Positions 1 through 8,685 of a DNA stretch of 64,000 nucleotides are shown here, one piece after another. The position numbers and the translations under genes are program-made. The DNA lies in contig CAKQGQ010000008.1 of assembly GCA_934233735.1 (NCBI GenBank), positions 22,255 to 86,254 of the forward strand, given 5' to 3'. The stretch comes from an uncultured Clostridia bacterium (GTDB lineage: Bacteria > Bacillota > Clostridia > Peptostreptococcales > Anaerovoracaceae). Each line of letters begins with the position of its first letter. Within the stretch, counting starts at the first letter, position 1. The notes under the pieces were generated by a model. It was not told the DNA's origin, did not search any database, and saw only the letters and a list, made by a program, of their open reading frames with translations.

Positions 1-1
1 C

Positions 2-775
2 GTTACATTCCCGGGAGCATTTGCCGCTCTTGTAATCAAGAAGGTTTTCGGAGATGCAGAATGTCCGGTACTGGCAGACGCAAACAACCTTCCTTACGAC
101 GCTCGTATTTTGGAGCCGGGGGTTGTTACATGCTTCGGCAGAACAAACATGAACATCGCATATTTCCCGGCAGATGCGAAAGAACAGTGGCACGACATTC
201 TTGTAGATGCTCTTTTCCCATTCCAGCGTGTATATGAATCCGTACTGGAGTCCGGTCTTTCCATCGTAAATCCTGCATGGCATACAGGCCCTTGCCTCTT
301 CAATGTATCCCGGATTGAAAGCCCTGAAGTAAACTTCTATCTGTATCAGCATGGATGGACTCCGTCCGCATGTAAGCTGAATATGGTATTGGACAACGAA
401 AGAAAAGCGATTGGTGATGAGCTTGGATACAACCTTCATCCGATGGAAGACTTCGGTGGAATGCCAGAGAGAGCTTACACTTGGGAGCAGCTTTACATGG
501 CAGGACATGGCGACATTGCACTGACTCCGATTTCCGGGCCGAATGATTTGTTTAACAGATATCTGACAGAAGACTGTCCTTACGGACTTGTTCCTTGGGC
601 ATCCGTTGCGGAAGTTTTAGGGGTGCCGACACCGATGACAAATTCATGTATCGATATTTATAATGTAATTCACGAAAAAGACTGGAGAGCAGAAGGACTT
701 ACAGCTGACGATATGGGTCTTGTAGGCATGACAAGAGATGAAATCGTCAAGTATGTAAAGACAGGTGAAAAATAA
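2..775 (+). CDS. Opine-type dehydrogenase, C-terminal part (truncated by window edge)
   Basis: The open frame runs into the window from the left, so only the last 257 residues or so are seen. The sequence resembles the C-terminal all-helical domain of the NAD/NADP octopine/nopaline dehydrogenase family, with a histidine in the stretch NPAWHTGPCLFN of the kind used for catalysis in that family. Such enzymes reversibly join or split an amino acid and a 2-oxo acid through an imine; the substrate cannot be told. The Rossmann half lies outside the window. It is followed 59 bases later by a TRAP transporter, which suggests uptake and oxidation of an amino-acid derivative. The family call is good; the substrate is unknown. 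Confidence 0.75.
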   Translation, partial: VTFPGAFAALVIKKVFGDAECPVLADANNLPYDARILEPGVVTCFGRTNMNIAYFPADAKEQWHDILVDALFPFQRVYESVLESGLSIVNPAWHTGPCLFNVSRIESPEVNFYLYQHGWTPSACKLNMVLDNERKAIGDELGYNLHPMEDFGGMPERAYTWEQLYMAGHGDIALTPISGPNDLFNRYLTEDCPYGLVPWASVAEVLGVPTPMTNSCIDIYNVIHEKDWRAEGLTADDMGLVGMTRDEIVKYVKTGEK

Positions 776-834
776 TCCGAGCAATCGGTTTAATAGGCAG
801 TTATTATTCATAAAAAAGACAAAGGAGAAAGAAA

Positions 835-1848
835 ATGAAGAAATTATTTGCAGTCATTCTTTGCCTCATCATGGTGTTTACGCTGGCTTCTTGCGGTAAC
901 ACTTCCGGCGGTGATGGTGAAACTTACGAACTTCGTCTCGCAACTCACTACAACACAGAACATGCGGGATATGCAGCTATCGAAAAAGCTGTGGCAGCAG
1001 TAGAAGAAGCAACAAACGGTGCTGTAAAAATCAAGGTATATCCATCTTCACAGCTTGGAGACTACACTCTGACTTATGAGGATCTTGGCAGAGGTGCAGT
1101 TGATTTAGCATTAATCCCTTGCCCGTCAGAATATGATCCAAAAATCGAAATGAACTTCGTACCGTACATGTTCTCCGATTATTCGCAGCTTTCCAAGGCA
1201 TTCGGAGAAGGATCCTACTTCCTCGACAAGTACAGAGAAGTACATGCCAAGCAGGGTGTTAAGCTTCTCGGCATGTATGTAGAAGGCTTAATTGGTATGG
1301 GATTCACGGACTATCCTGAAAACTATGGTGATCCTACAATCAATAAGAATATGAAGGTTAGAGCTCCGGCAATCGAAGTTTACAATCTCGTTACAGAAGA
1401 TTTAGGCTACAATGCTGTTACAATTCCGTATTCTGATTTATACACTTCCATGCAGACAGGTGTATGTGACGGTTGGATCGGTGGAACTCCGCAGCTCAAC
1501 TATTCTGACTTCAAAGATGTTATTAAGTACTATGTAGCATATAACTGCTTCGCAGAAAATATTGGTTTCTTCATGTCCCAGAGCGTTGCTGACGAAATGC
1601 CGGCAGAATATGTTACTGCTATTGAAGAAGCATTCACAGCAGCATCCGCAGAGTCCTTCGAAACTGCGAAAGCATTAGACGAAAAAGCGCTTAAGGGTTT
1701 GGAAGAATACGGCGTAAAAATTATCAACTTAACAGATGAAGAAATGGCTGCATGCGTAGAAAAGATTCAGAAAGAAACTTGGCCGAAACTCTACAAGAAT
1801 ATCGGTGAAGATACTCTCAAAGAATTAGTTGCAGCTCTTGAAGAATAA
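835..1848 (+). CDS. dctP: TRAP transporter solute-binding lipoprotein, DctP family (first system)
   Basis: The protein has 337 residues. It starts with a lipoprotein signal peptide ending in the lipobox LASC, so it should be anchored to the outer face of the membrane. The body has the DctP fold signatures: an early THYNTEHAG segment, YPSSQLGDY, and KVRAPAIEVYN, which holds the arginine that usually salt-bridges the carboxylate of the ligand. It delivers a carboxylate-bearing solute to the DctQM permease encoded next. The ribosome site AAAGGAG sits well placed before the ATG. A strong hairpin separates it from dctQ. It is a clear paralogue of the binding protein at 7551. The substrate is not known; an amino acid or opine is inferred from neighbours. 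Confidence 0.9.
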   Translation: MKKLFAVILCLIMVFTLASCGNTSGGDGETYELRLATHYNTEHAGYAAIEKAVAAVEEATNGAVKIKVYPSSQLGDYTLTYEDLGRGAVDLALIPCPSEYDPKIEMNFVPYMFSDYSQLSKAFGEGSYFLDKYREVHAKQGVKLLGMYVEGLIGMGFTDYPENYGDPTINKNMKVRAPAIEVYNLVTEDLGYNAVTIPYSDLYTSMQTGVCDGWIGGTPQLNYSDFKDVIKYYVAYNCFAENIGFFMSQSVADEMPAEYVTAIEEAFTAASAESFETAKALDEKALKGLEEYGVKIINLTDEEMAACVEKIQKETWPKLYKNIGEDTLKELVAALEE

Positions 1849-1870
1849 GGCTGTAAATATTTAAAACTGG

Positions 1871-1906
1871 GTCTGCGCAGCTGTAAACTGCGCAGACTGT
1901 CTTTTT
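1871..1906 (+). terminator. Hairpin with T-run between dctP and dctQ
   Basis: A perfect 10-bp stem (1871-1880 with 1888-1897), a 7-base loop and then TGTCTTTTT form a canonical intrinsic terminator inside the operon. Partial termination here would give more binding protein than permease, and it would also shield the 3' end of dctP mRNA. Confidence 0.8.
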
Positions 1907-1929
1907 AAAGAAGAAAAAAGAGGTTTATC

Positions 1930-2604
1930 ATGGAAACAAAATTCGGAACAAAATTCGAAAATACCGGTTTCTGGAAAATACTGAAATGTTTGATAGAGTG
2001 GCTCATGATTATATGCAGTGTCGGATGCTCAGGCGTCATCATTATATCGACAATCATGCGTTATTTCCTCACCAAAAACTGGTATGGTTCTGACGAAATC
2101 ATACTGATGTTCGCTTTCTGGCTTTACTTTATGGGTGCGGCTTACGGCTCCTATGAAAACAGCCACATTAAGGCCGACATTGTCGCATCACTGGCAAAAA
2201 ACATCAGAAGAAAAGATTTGCTTTCTCTGCTGGCACAGGCGGTGCTTGTAATTGTAAATTTCGTCCTGATTACATGGGCAATTCCGTATCTTACCGATGC
2301 AATCGTAAGAATGCCGTCGACGACAGCGCTCAGCATTCCGCTGTTTATCCCGAGAATTGCAATCCTTTTAGGACTGGTATTGATGGAATTCTATCATGTA
2401 TATTATTTAATTAAAAACTTTGTGAACTTTAGAAGAATCGGATATTTCTCGGAGCCGAACGATTATGACTTTTTCCCTAGAAGTTTGATGGAAAAGTATC
2501 CGAACACAGGACTTCCTGACAAAGAAGAAATGGAAGCGAGAAGAGCTGCGGAAGCTGCGGCTTACGAAGCAGAAACTCATCAGCATGGAAAGGAGGAAAA
2601 ATAA
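1930..2604 (+). CDS. dctQ: TRAP transporter small permease, DctQ family (first system)
   Basis: The protein has 224 residues and about four hydrophobic segments, as in DctQ. It shows the family pattern around YGSDEIILMFAFWLYFMGAAYGSYE. It forms the small membrane subunit that pairs with DctM in a sodium- or proton-driven TRAP transporter. The C-terminus is a long charged tail rich in Glu, Ala and Lys that is absent from many homologues. The stop codon touches the ATG of dctM, so the two are translationally coupled. Confidence 0.88.
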   Translation: METKFGTKFENTGFWKILKCLIEWLMIICSVGCSGVIIISTIMRYFLTKNWYGSDEIILMFAFWLYFMGAAYGSYENSHIKADIVASLAKNIRRKDLLSLLAQAVLVIVNFVLITWAIPYLTDAIVRMPSTTALSIPLFIPRIAILLGLVLMEFYHVYYLIKNFVNFRRIGYFSEPNDYDFFPRSLMEKYPNTGLPDKEEMEARRAAEAAAYEAETHQHGKEEK

Positions 2605-3912
2605 ATGGTAGCATTTATAGGCGTATTGACTTTAATCGTTACATTAATCATTGGAATTCCTCTTCCGTTTGCGTTTGCATGTGCTTTCATGTGGCTTACA
2701 GTCGGATACGGATATACCCCGGACTTCCTTTTGGCAGCGGGATACGGACAGCTGAATTCTGTAGTATTGCTGGCAATTCCGCTGTTCATACTGGCAGGCG
2801 GAATTATGGAAAAGGGCAAAATCGGTGGGGCGCTCATCGGATTCGTACAGATTTTCCTCGGACGTTCAAAATCCGGCCTCGGAACCGTATCCGTAGTTAC
2901 CTGTGCGGTATTCGGTGCAATTTCCGGTTCCGCTGCGGCGACACTTTCCTGCATCGGCTCGATGATGGAACCAAGACTTACAGAAGTAGGCTATCCGAAG
3001 GGATATACGGCAGCCCTGCTGGCAGCAGCCTGCCCGCTGGGTCTTCTGATTCCGCCTTCTTCAGCGCAGATTCTGTATGCATGGTCGAGCGGACAATCTG
3101 TACTTGCATGTTTCTTATCAACGATTATACCGGGCATTATTTTAGTAATTCTTCTGAGTGTAGTAAACTATTTCTGCACGAAAAAAATGGATATTAAGGT
3201 AGCGCCGAAACTTTCGAAAGATGAGTTCTTCAGAAAATCCGGAAAAGACGCAGTTCATGCGATTCCGGCACTGCTGATGCCTATAATCATCCTCGGAGGT
3301 ATTTATTCAGGAATTATGACACCGACCGAGTCTGCGGCAATTTCATGCTTATATGCGATTCCGGTTGCAATGTTTATCTATAAAGGAATGACACTCAAAG
3401 GCCTCAAGGAAACCCTTGTTGATACTTCGTGCTCCACAGGTACGGTAATGGTAATGTTTTTCATGGTAATGATTTTCTCTAAAATCCTTGTTATGGAAGA
3501 TATCCCAACGCAGATTGCAAAGGCTCTGCTGGGTCTGACAGACAATTATATCTTGATTCTGCTGCTTGTAAACCTCTTCATGGTTATCATAGGCATGCTG
3601 ATGGACGATGTATCGGGCATTTTGTTATGTACGCCGCTTCTGGTTCCAATCGTGACATCCATTGGGGTTCATCCAATCCACTTCGCGGCAATCTTAGGAG
3701 TAAACCTTGGAATGGGTAATGTAACCCCTCCGACGGCACCGATGCTTTATATGTCAGGACGTGTATGTAAGGCTAAAACAGACCAGATGCTTAAGCCGAT
3801 TTTGATTTTCATCATTTTCGCTTACATACCGGTGCTTTTACTTACTACATTTATTCCTGCAATCGCGACAACCCTTCCGAAGATGTTTATGCCGAAAATC
3901 TTTGGAATGTAA
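2605..3912 (+). CDS. dctM: TRAP transporter large permease, DctM family (first system)
   Basis: The 435-residue protein is hydrophobic throughout, with the repeated inverted topology of DctM proteins and signatures such as AIPLFILAGGIMEKG, GSAAATLSCIG and NLGMGNVTPPTAP. It is the transport channel of the TRAP system, coupling solute uptake to an ion gradient. It starts directly after dctQ with GGAGG upstream. It is closely similar to the DctM at 9229, so the two systems probably arose by duplication and may take related substrates. Confidence 0.92.
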   Translation: MVAFIGVLTLIVTLIIGIPLPFAFACAFMWLTVGYGYTPDFLLAAGYGQLNSVVLLAIPLFILAGGIMEKGKIGGALIGFVQIFLGRSKSGLGTVSVVTCAVFGAISGSAAATLSCIGSMMEPRLTEVGYPKGYTAALLAAACPLGLLIPPSSAQILYAWSSGQSVLACFLSTIIPGIILVILLSVVNYFCTKKMDIKVAPKLSKDEFFRKSGKDAVHAIPALLMPIIILGGIYSGIMTPTESAAISCLYAIPVAMFIYKGMTLKGLKETLVDTSCSTGTVMVMFFMVMIFSKILVMEDIPTQIAKALLGLTDNYILILLLVNLFMVIIGMLMDDVSGILLCTPLLVPIVTSIGVHPIHFAAILGVNLGMGNVTPPTAPMLYMSGRVCKAKTDQMLKPILIFIIFAYIPVLLLTTFIPAIATTLPKMFMPKIFGM

Positions 3913-3932
3913 AACCCATAATAATAAGAGGA

Positions 3933-3967
3933 AGCTGCATCAACACAAAATTGCTGTCGATGCAGCT
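3933..3967 (+). terminator. Inverted repeat after dctM, weak terminator candidate
   Basis: A perfect 9-bp inverted repeat (3933-3941 with 3959-3967) with a 17-base loop lies 20 bases after the dctM stop. No T-run follows, so it may be an mRNA-stabilising hairpin or an operator rather than a terminator. Confidence 0.4.
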
Positions 3968-4011
3968 GACTTACATCCAAACGGCATACAGGACAGAAAA
4001 GAGGACGCGAA

Positions 4012-4569
4012 ATGACTATGAACTACGGACTGATTGCGGGCGCTGCAGCAATTGGTGCCGGCAATGCCTTCGTACATTTTGCATATAAAAAAGAGAATGA
4101 AAAAAAGGAAGTCTTTTTTTTAGGTGCAGTTGCTTGGGAAATGCTGGCACAAATATTTTTAATTTATGAGTATATCTGTCTGAGAGGCGGTTTTGTTGTG
4201 CACAACTGTGTTTATGCGGTGAGCTTCGCACTTCTTTTGGGCGCGATTGTGCTTTGGACATCACGGATGCTTTTTTCATTCGCGCATGAAGGGTTCAGAG
4301 TTCTTCTCGGAGCTTCGGCAGTTGTCGCCGGATGTCTCGGAGGATGTGGAATTGACATGATGATAGCCTTTGAAGCTGGGGCTGCGAGCCTCTCTTCTTA
4401 CAGTGCGGCGTGCGTTCTTTGCATCGGAGCCGTTTCAGTGATGCTTTCAGACATAGTGGTAATGCTGAAGAATTTTTCCGTAAAAGATCGGAAGATATAT
4501 AGAATCCTGTTTGATATTACAAGCGCAGCTGGCTTTGTAATGATTTTTTACGGGGGAATCCTCGCATAA
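4012..4569 (+). CDS. Membrane protein of unknown function, about six segments
   Basis: I do not recognise this 185-residue protein. It has about six hydrophobic segments separated by short loops, several cysteines within membrane stretches (GCLGGCG, CVLCIG) and a lysine- and glutamate-rich first loop (KKENEKKE). A ribosome site GAGGA precedes the ATG by six bases, and a terminator follows. It sits alone between the first TRAP operon and the sigma-54 activator gene, so a role in sensing or in the same catabolic pathway is possible but only inferred from position. Confidence 0.6.
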   Translation: MTMNYGLIAGAAAIGAGNAFVHFAYKKENEKKEVFFLGAVAWEMLAQIFLIYEYICLRGGFVVHNCVYAVSFALLLGAIVLWTSRMLFSFAHEGFRVLLGASAVVAGCLGGCGIDMMIAFEAGAASLSSYSAACVLCIGAVSVMLSDIVVMLKNFSVKDRKIYRILFDITSAAGFVMIFYGGILA

Positions 4570-4605
4570 TTATATTGCGTCGCAATAAAAATAATCCATA
4601 AAAAA

Positions 4606-4640
4606 CTCGTCGGACGAAGGAAAGGCTGACGAGGTTTTGT
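4606..4640 (+). terminator. Intrinsic terminator
   Basis: An 8-bp stem with one G-T pair (4606-4613 with 4626-4633) is followed by GTTTTGT. It ends the transcript of the unknown membrane protein before the sigma-54 activator gene. Confidence 0.65.
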
Positions 4641-4732
4641 CATGTCTTTTTTTGTTTTTGCTTGCTAAAAAGCTGTTAACATGATAATCTATTAACAGTA
4701 TGTGACAGCTATTTACGATGTGGAGAACGAAA

Positions 4733-6136
4733 ATGACGTTAGATAAAGATTTCATGGAAATGATGTTAGAATGCATTCCAGGGCTGCTTTGCATAGACAA
4801 CGACGGTAAAATCACCTATGCCAATGAAAAAATGCTGAAATACAAGAACTGTACGCGTGAGCAGATGATAGGAAAGCATATAAAAGAATTTTTCCCATAC
4901 ACGCATATGATTAAAAACATGGAAAATGAGAGGGATACCATTGCGTTCTATCAGGGAAATGTCACCTCAAAGGATAATGTGGAGGCGAGCGTGCATTATG
5001 TTCTTCGTAAAGACGGAAAACGGGTCGGACTGATGACCTATGACATTTTCCAGGAGCTGAAGGAATTCGAACAGTTTGTGCGGATGTACGGCGAACTGGA
5101 TGATAAAATCAAGTATTACAGCGAAGAACTCAAAGAATACCGTATGACCAAGTATTCGATAGAAGATATCGTTGGACAGTCAGAGCAGATAAAGAAACTG
5201 AAGGCTGATATTAAGAATGCTGCCAAGACGAGTTCAACTGTTTTGATTACCGGTGAAACGGGCACCGGAAAGGAGCTGGTGGCACATTCTATACATGATC
5301 TGTCGAAACGTCGCTCTAATAAATTCGTTAAGCTGAATATTACGAACCTGCCGCCGAGTTTGATTGAATCTGAATTGTTCGGATATGAGGCAGGATCCTT
5401 TACCGGTGCGGTCAAAAGCGGAAAGAAAGGACGCTTCGAAGAAGCGGACAACGGAACTTTGTTTATCGATGAAATCGAAACGCTGCCACTGGAAATGCAA
5501 CCGAAGCTTTTGCGAGTCCTGCAGGAACGTGAAATCGAAAGAATCGGAAATAACCAGTCTATACAGATTAATGTTCGGATTATCAGTGCCACGAATGAAA
5601 AACTGGAAGAAATGGTAAAAGAAAAGACCTTCCGAAAGGATCTTTTCTATAGGCTGGAAGTTGTCAGAATCAATGTTCCGTCGCTGCGCGAGCGAAAAGA
5701 AGACATTCGGCTGCTTGCGGAGTATTTTATCAGGGAATATAATATGACATTGGGCACAAATGTCACGGGAATTACAGATGCAGCCGTCGTGAAACTCCAA
5801 AAATATGACTGGCCGGGAAATGTGCGGGAACTTAAGAATGTAATCGAGCGCGCGATGGGAGCAGCAAACAACAATTTAGTGGATAGTGATTCCATACAGA
5901 TTGCATCAATCGCGGACAATTCTGCAGCAGGTCGAGGAGGGACAGCGACCCCACTAAGCAGCTATTTCGACTTTGATAGAGAAAGTCCGATTGAAGATGC
6001 AAAGAGGCAGGCAGAAATCGCCGTTATCAAGGAAGCCTTGATAAGAGCTGACGGAAATAAGAAAAAGGCAGCCGAAATGCTGAAAATTGCAAGGCCGCTC
6101 CTGTATCAAAAGATGGACAGGCTGGAAATAGAGTAG
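4733..6136 (+). CDS. PAS domain-containing sigma-54-dependent activator
   Basis: The 467-residue protein has an N-terminal PAS domain (about residues 5-115, beginning MEMMLECIPGLLCIDNDG), an AAA+ ATPase domain (Walker A GETGTGKE, Walker B FIDE), and a C-terminal Fis-type helix-turn-helix ending in IARPLLYQKMDRLEIE. The sigma-54 contact loop reads GSFTGA instead of the usual GAFTGA. It would hydrolyse ATP to open sigma-54 promoters after a small ligand or redox state is sensed by PAS. I chose the ATG at 4733 because GGAG lies seven bases before it; an in-frame ATG at 4718 lacks such a site. The perfect sigma-54 promoter at 6373 is the obvious target. Confidence 0.9.
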   Translation: MTLDKDFMEMMLECIPGLLCIDNDGKITYANEKMLKYKNCTREQMIGKHIKEFFPYTHMIKNMENERDTIAFYQGNVTSKDNVEASVHYVLRKDGKRVGLMTYDIFQELKEFEQFVRMYGELDDKIKYYSEELKEYRMTKYSIEDIVGQSEQIKKLKADIKNAAKTSSTVLITGETGTGKELVAHSIHDLSKRRSNKFVKLNITNLPPSLIESELFGYEAGSFTGAVKSGKKGRFEEADNGTLFIDEIETLPLEMQPKLLRVLQEREIERIGNNQSIQINVRIISATNEKLEEMVKEKTFRKDLFYRLEVVRINVPSLRERKEDIRLLAEYFIREYNMTLGTNVTGITDAAVVKLQKYDWPGNVRELKNVIERAMGAANNNLVDSDSIQIASIADNSAAGRGGTATPLSSYFDFDRESPIEDAKRQAEIAVIKEALIRADGNKKKAAEMLKIARPLLYQKMDRLEIE

Positions 6137-6146
6137 ACAAGCAAGG

Positions 6147-6197
6147 GAAGTGTAAGCGTAGAAAAACATGACAGTATATACTTACACTTCTTTTTTT
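6147..6197 (+). terminator. Intrinsic terminator with long loop
   Basis: A perfect 10-bp inverted repeat (6147-6156 with 6181-6190) is followed by seven T. The 24-base loop is longer than usual. The arms share AGTGTAA with the near-palindrome at 6314, so the site could also bind the activator. Confidence 0.6.
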
Positions 6198-6313
6198 GTG
6201 CGAAAAGAGATTTGAAAGGAGGAGTAAAAGCTGATAATTTCAACGGTTTCAAGTAATTTAATGTGAAAGTTAAATGAAAAATCGTTTCCGATGATAATGA
6301 CAAGCAAGAAAAA

Positions 6314-6335
6314 AGTGTAATTTTAAACTGACACT
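6314..6335 (+). promoter_or_regulatory. Candidate upstream activator site
   Basis: This 22-bp near-palindrome has outer arms AGTGT and ACACT and an AT-rich centre. Its middle is about 75 bases upstream of the start point expected from the sigma-54 promoter at 6373, a normal place for an enhancer-binding protein. A 12-bp perfect palindrome, TTGAAATTTCAA, lies closer in at 6350-6361. The rest of the 331-base gap from 6137 holds the terminator above and AT-rich DNA without an evident gene. Confidence 0.4.
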
Positions 6336-6372
6336 CACAAAAAAGAATGTTGAAATTTCAATGCTTAACACT

Positions 6373-6387
6373 TGGCACGCAATTTGC
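6373..6387 (+). promoter_or_regulatory. Sigma-54 promoter for the ornithine cyclodeaminase/TRAP operon
   Basis: TGGCAC-N5-TTGC matches the -24/-12 consensus exactly, preceded by T and followed by T. It lies 81 bases before the ATG of the cyclodeaminase gene, and the gene for a sigma-54 activator is directly upstream. Confidence 0.9.
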
Positions 6388-6467
6388 TAAATATATTAAC
6401 AAAACGGAGAACGCCGGGAAAGGCTATCCGATACTTAGTAGTTAAACAATGAAGGGAGACGATTGAA

Positions 6468-7475
6468 ATGAAATTAGAAAGAGGTAAAGATTTATTGTAC
6501 TTAAGCCAGCAGCAGATTGTTGATTTAAACATCACAATGGAACAGATGATCGATCTGATGGAAAAAATGTACACGGAAAAGAGCAAAGGCAATACACAGA
6601 TGCCTTCCAAGATTGCACTTCATACCGTTAAAGAATTCCCGGGAGATTTCGTTCACACAATGCCGGCATATATTTCTTCCATGGACTGCGCAGGCGTTAA
6701 AATCGTAAGCGGTTATGAAAACGCAAGAAAATTAGGCTATCCGTATATCAGCGGCCTGTATATGCTCACAGATGTTGAAACAGGAATTCCGCTTGCTATT
6801 ATGGACTGCGTATGGATGACAACCGTAAGAACCGGTGCGGTTACAGGCCTTACCGCTAAAGTTTTAGCAAATCCTGACAGCGAAATCGTAGGTTTAATTG
6901 GTACAGGCGTTCAGGGCAGAATTCAGGTTCATGGCTTAATGGCAGTTATGAAAAACATCAAGACAATTAAAGTTTTCGACCAGAGCAAAGAGGCAGTAGA
7001 AGCGTACATTAAGGAAATGTCCGAAATCTATCCGCAGGTAAACTTCGAAGTCGTTGATAAGAGAGAAGACGCTGTAATCGGATGCGATCTCCTTCTTTCC
7101 TGCGTTCCGTGCTCTGTTGAACCGGGCATTGAATTCATCACAGGCGACATGATTAAAGAAGGCTGCACAGCTCTTCCGGTAGATGACCTCGTATTATTCA
7201 AACCTGAAACTTGTTCGGAAGGAACATTTGCGAAGGCATTTACAGATGACCAGGGTCAGTTCAAGGGATTCAAAGATATGGGATTCTTCAGAACTTTCAA
7301 GGAAATTCCTTTCGAACTTGGCGATGCTGTAACAGGCAAAGTTCCGGGACGTACTTCACACGAAGAAAAGATTTTGACGGTTAACATCGGAACAGGTCTT
7401 GCAGACGTAGCAACTGCAAAACTGCTTTACGATATCGCATTGGAAAAGGATTTGGGAACAGTTCTTCCGCTCTAA
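6468..7475 (+). CDS. Ornithine cyclodeaminase / mu-crystallin family protein
   Basis: The protein has 335 residues, the usual family length. It has the NAD(P)-binding loop LIGTGVQGRIQ and the family segment WMTTVRTGAVTGLTAK. Members cyclise ornithine to proline with loss of ammonia, or act as imine reductases, alanine-type dehydrogenases or opine-type dehydrogenases. The exact reaction cannot be read here. It is the first gene behind the sigma-54 promoter and is followed by the second TRAP transporter, so it probably works on the imported amino acid or cyclic imine. The start at 6468 is supported by AAGGGAG nearby. Confidence 0.88.
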   Translation: MKLERGKDLLYLSQQQIVDLNITMEQMIDLMEKMYTEKSKGNTQMPSKIALHTVKEFPGDFVHTMPAYISSMDCAGVKIVSGYENARKLGYPYISGLYMLTDVETGIPLAIMDCVWMTTVRTGAVTGLTAKVLANPDSEIVGLIGTGVQGRIQVHGLMAVMKNIKTIKVFDQSKEAVEAYIKEMSEIYPQVNFEVVDKREDAVIGCDLLLSCVPCSVEPGIEFITGDMIKEGCTALPVDDLVLFKPETCSEGTFAKAFTDDQGQFKGFKDMGFFRTFKEIPFELGDAVTGKVPGRTSHEEKILTVNIGTGLADVATAKLLYDIALEKDLGTVLPL

Positions 7476-7550
7476 TTTGTGTAAAAGGTTAAGAATTGTA
7501 GCGAATGTGTTCACCAATATCCATTTATGTATGAAAGAAAGGAGAAAAAA

Positions 7551-8564
7551 ATGGGAAAGAAAGTATTAAGCGTATTATGTATGGTAGCATTAGTTTTCAC
7601 ATTCTGTGTCGGATGTGGCGACAGCGGAGCACAAGGCGATACCGAACAGACTTATAATTTCAAATTAGCGATGCAATATCCTACAGATCACGCTGACACA
7701 CAGGCGGCACAGAGAGCTGCGGACACAATCAAAGAAAAGACAAACGGGCATGTAAACATTACAATTTATCCGTCCTCACAGCTTGGGGACTATCAGCAGG
7801 TTTACGAAGAAGTTATGATGGGAACGATTGATATGGCCTGCATTACACTTTCCACGACCTATGATTCGAGGCTCGAGATGCTTACAATTCCTTATCTTGT
7901 ATCGAGCTACGATGAATCTGTTGAAAAATTCTCATCCGGCTCTGAATATTACGGCCTTCTTGAAGGTGTTTTAAATGACGCTGGACTGCACCCGCTCTGC
8001 ATCTTCAACGATGGTTTCATGGGAATCGGAGCAACGAAGAAAATCGAAAACGCAACCGATTACACGATTGCGCATAAAGAACTTTTAAGAGTGCCGGCAA
8101 TGGACTCCTATATCTGGACCGCAAAGGCTATGGGATACAACACTACAACAATTGCTTACTCTGACCTGTATTCCGCACTTCAGACAGGGGTGGCTGACGG
8201 CTGGATCGGTGGTTCGGCATATGTTAACAAGACAAGCTTCGGAGATGTTTTAAAGTACTATGTTGATAACAAATACATCCTTGAGCTCATTGTAGGTATC
8301 ATGAATAATGACAAATTCAGTGCTCTGCCGGAGGAATATCAGAAGATTATCAACGAAGCTTTCCAAGCAGAAGCAGTTACGGTTGCAAACGACAGACAAA
8401 AACTCGATGATCAGGCAATGAAGGATATGGATGCAGCAGGTATTACGGTTGAAGTTCCAAGCGAAGAAGAAATTCAGAAGGTTGCGGCACACTTCAAAGA
8501 AACCGTATGGCCGAAATACAAAGACATTCTTGGAGATGAACTTTATAATAAGCTTCTCGCTTAG
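7551..8564 (+). CDS. dctP: TRAP transporter solute-binding lipoprotein, DctP family (second system)
   Basis: The protein has 337 residues with a lipoprotein signal ending CVGC. It carries YPSSQLGDYQQVY, LLRVPAMDSYIW with the ligand-contacting arginine, and GVADGWIGG, all shared with the first DctP at 835. The start at 7551 is chosen because GGAG lies seven bases before it; an in-frame ATG 24 bases upstream has no such site and would spoil the signal peptide. It is probably cotranscribed from the sigma-54 promoter with the cyclodeaminase gene. Confidence 0.9.
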   Translation: MGKKVLSVLCMVALVFTFCVGCGDSGAQGDTEQTYNFKLAMQYPTDHADTQAAQRAADTIKEKTNGHVNITIYPSSQLGDYQQVYEEVMMGTIDMACITLSTTYDSRLEMLTIPYLVSSYDESVEKFSSGSEYYGLLEGVLNDAGLHPLCIFNDGFMGIGATKKIENATDYTIAHKELLRVPAMDSYIWTAKAMGYNTTTIAYSDLYSALQTGVADGWIGGSAYVNKTSFGDVLKYYVDNKYILELIVGIMNNDKFSALPEEYQKIINEAFQAEAVTVANDRQKLDDQAMKDMDAAGITVEVPSEEEIQKVAAHFKETVWPKYKDILGDELYNKLLA

Positions 8565-8685
8565 TGAAACAAAGGAGAGCGCAATATAAGTTTCCATTGA
8601 GAATTTGTATCGGAGTACTGCAGCCTGTCGGACATCGACCGCAGAATGCGGTGCTTCGGTACAGATTATCTTTAGGAGGGAAAAA

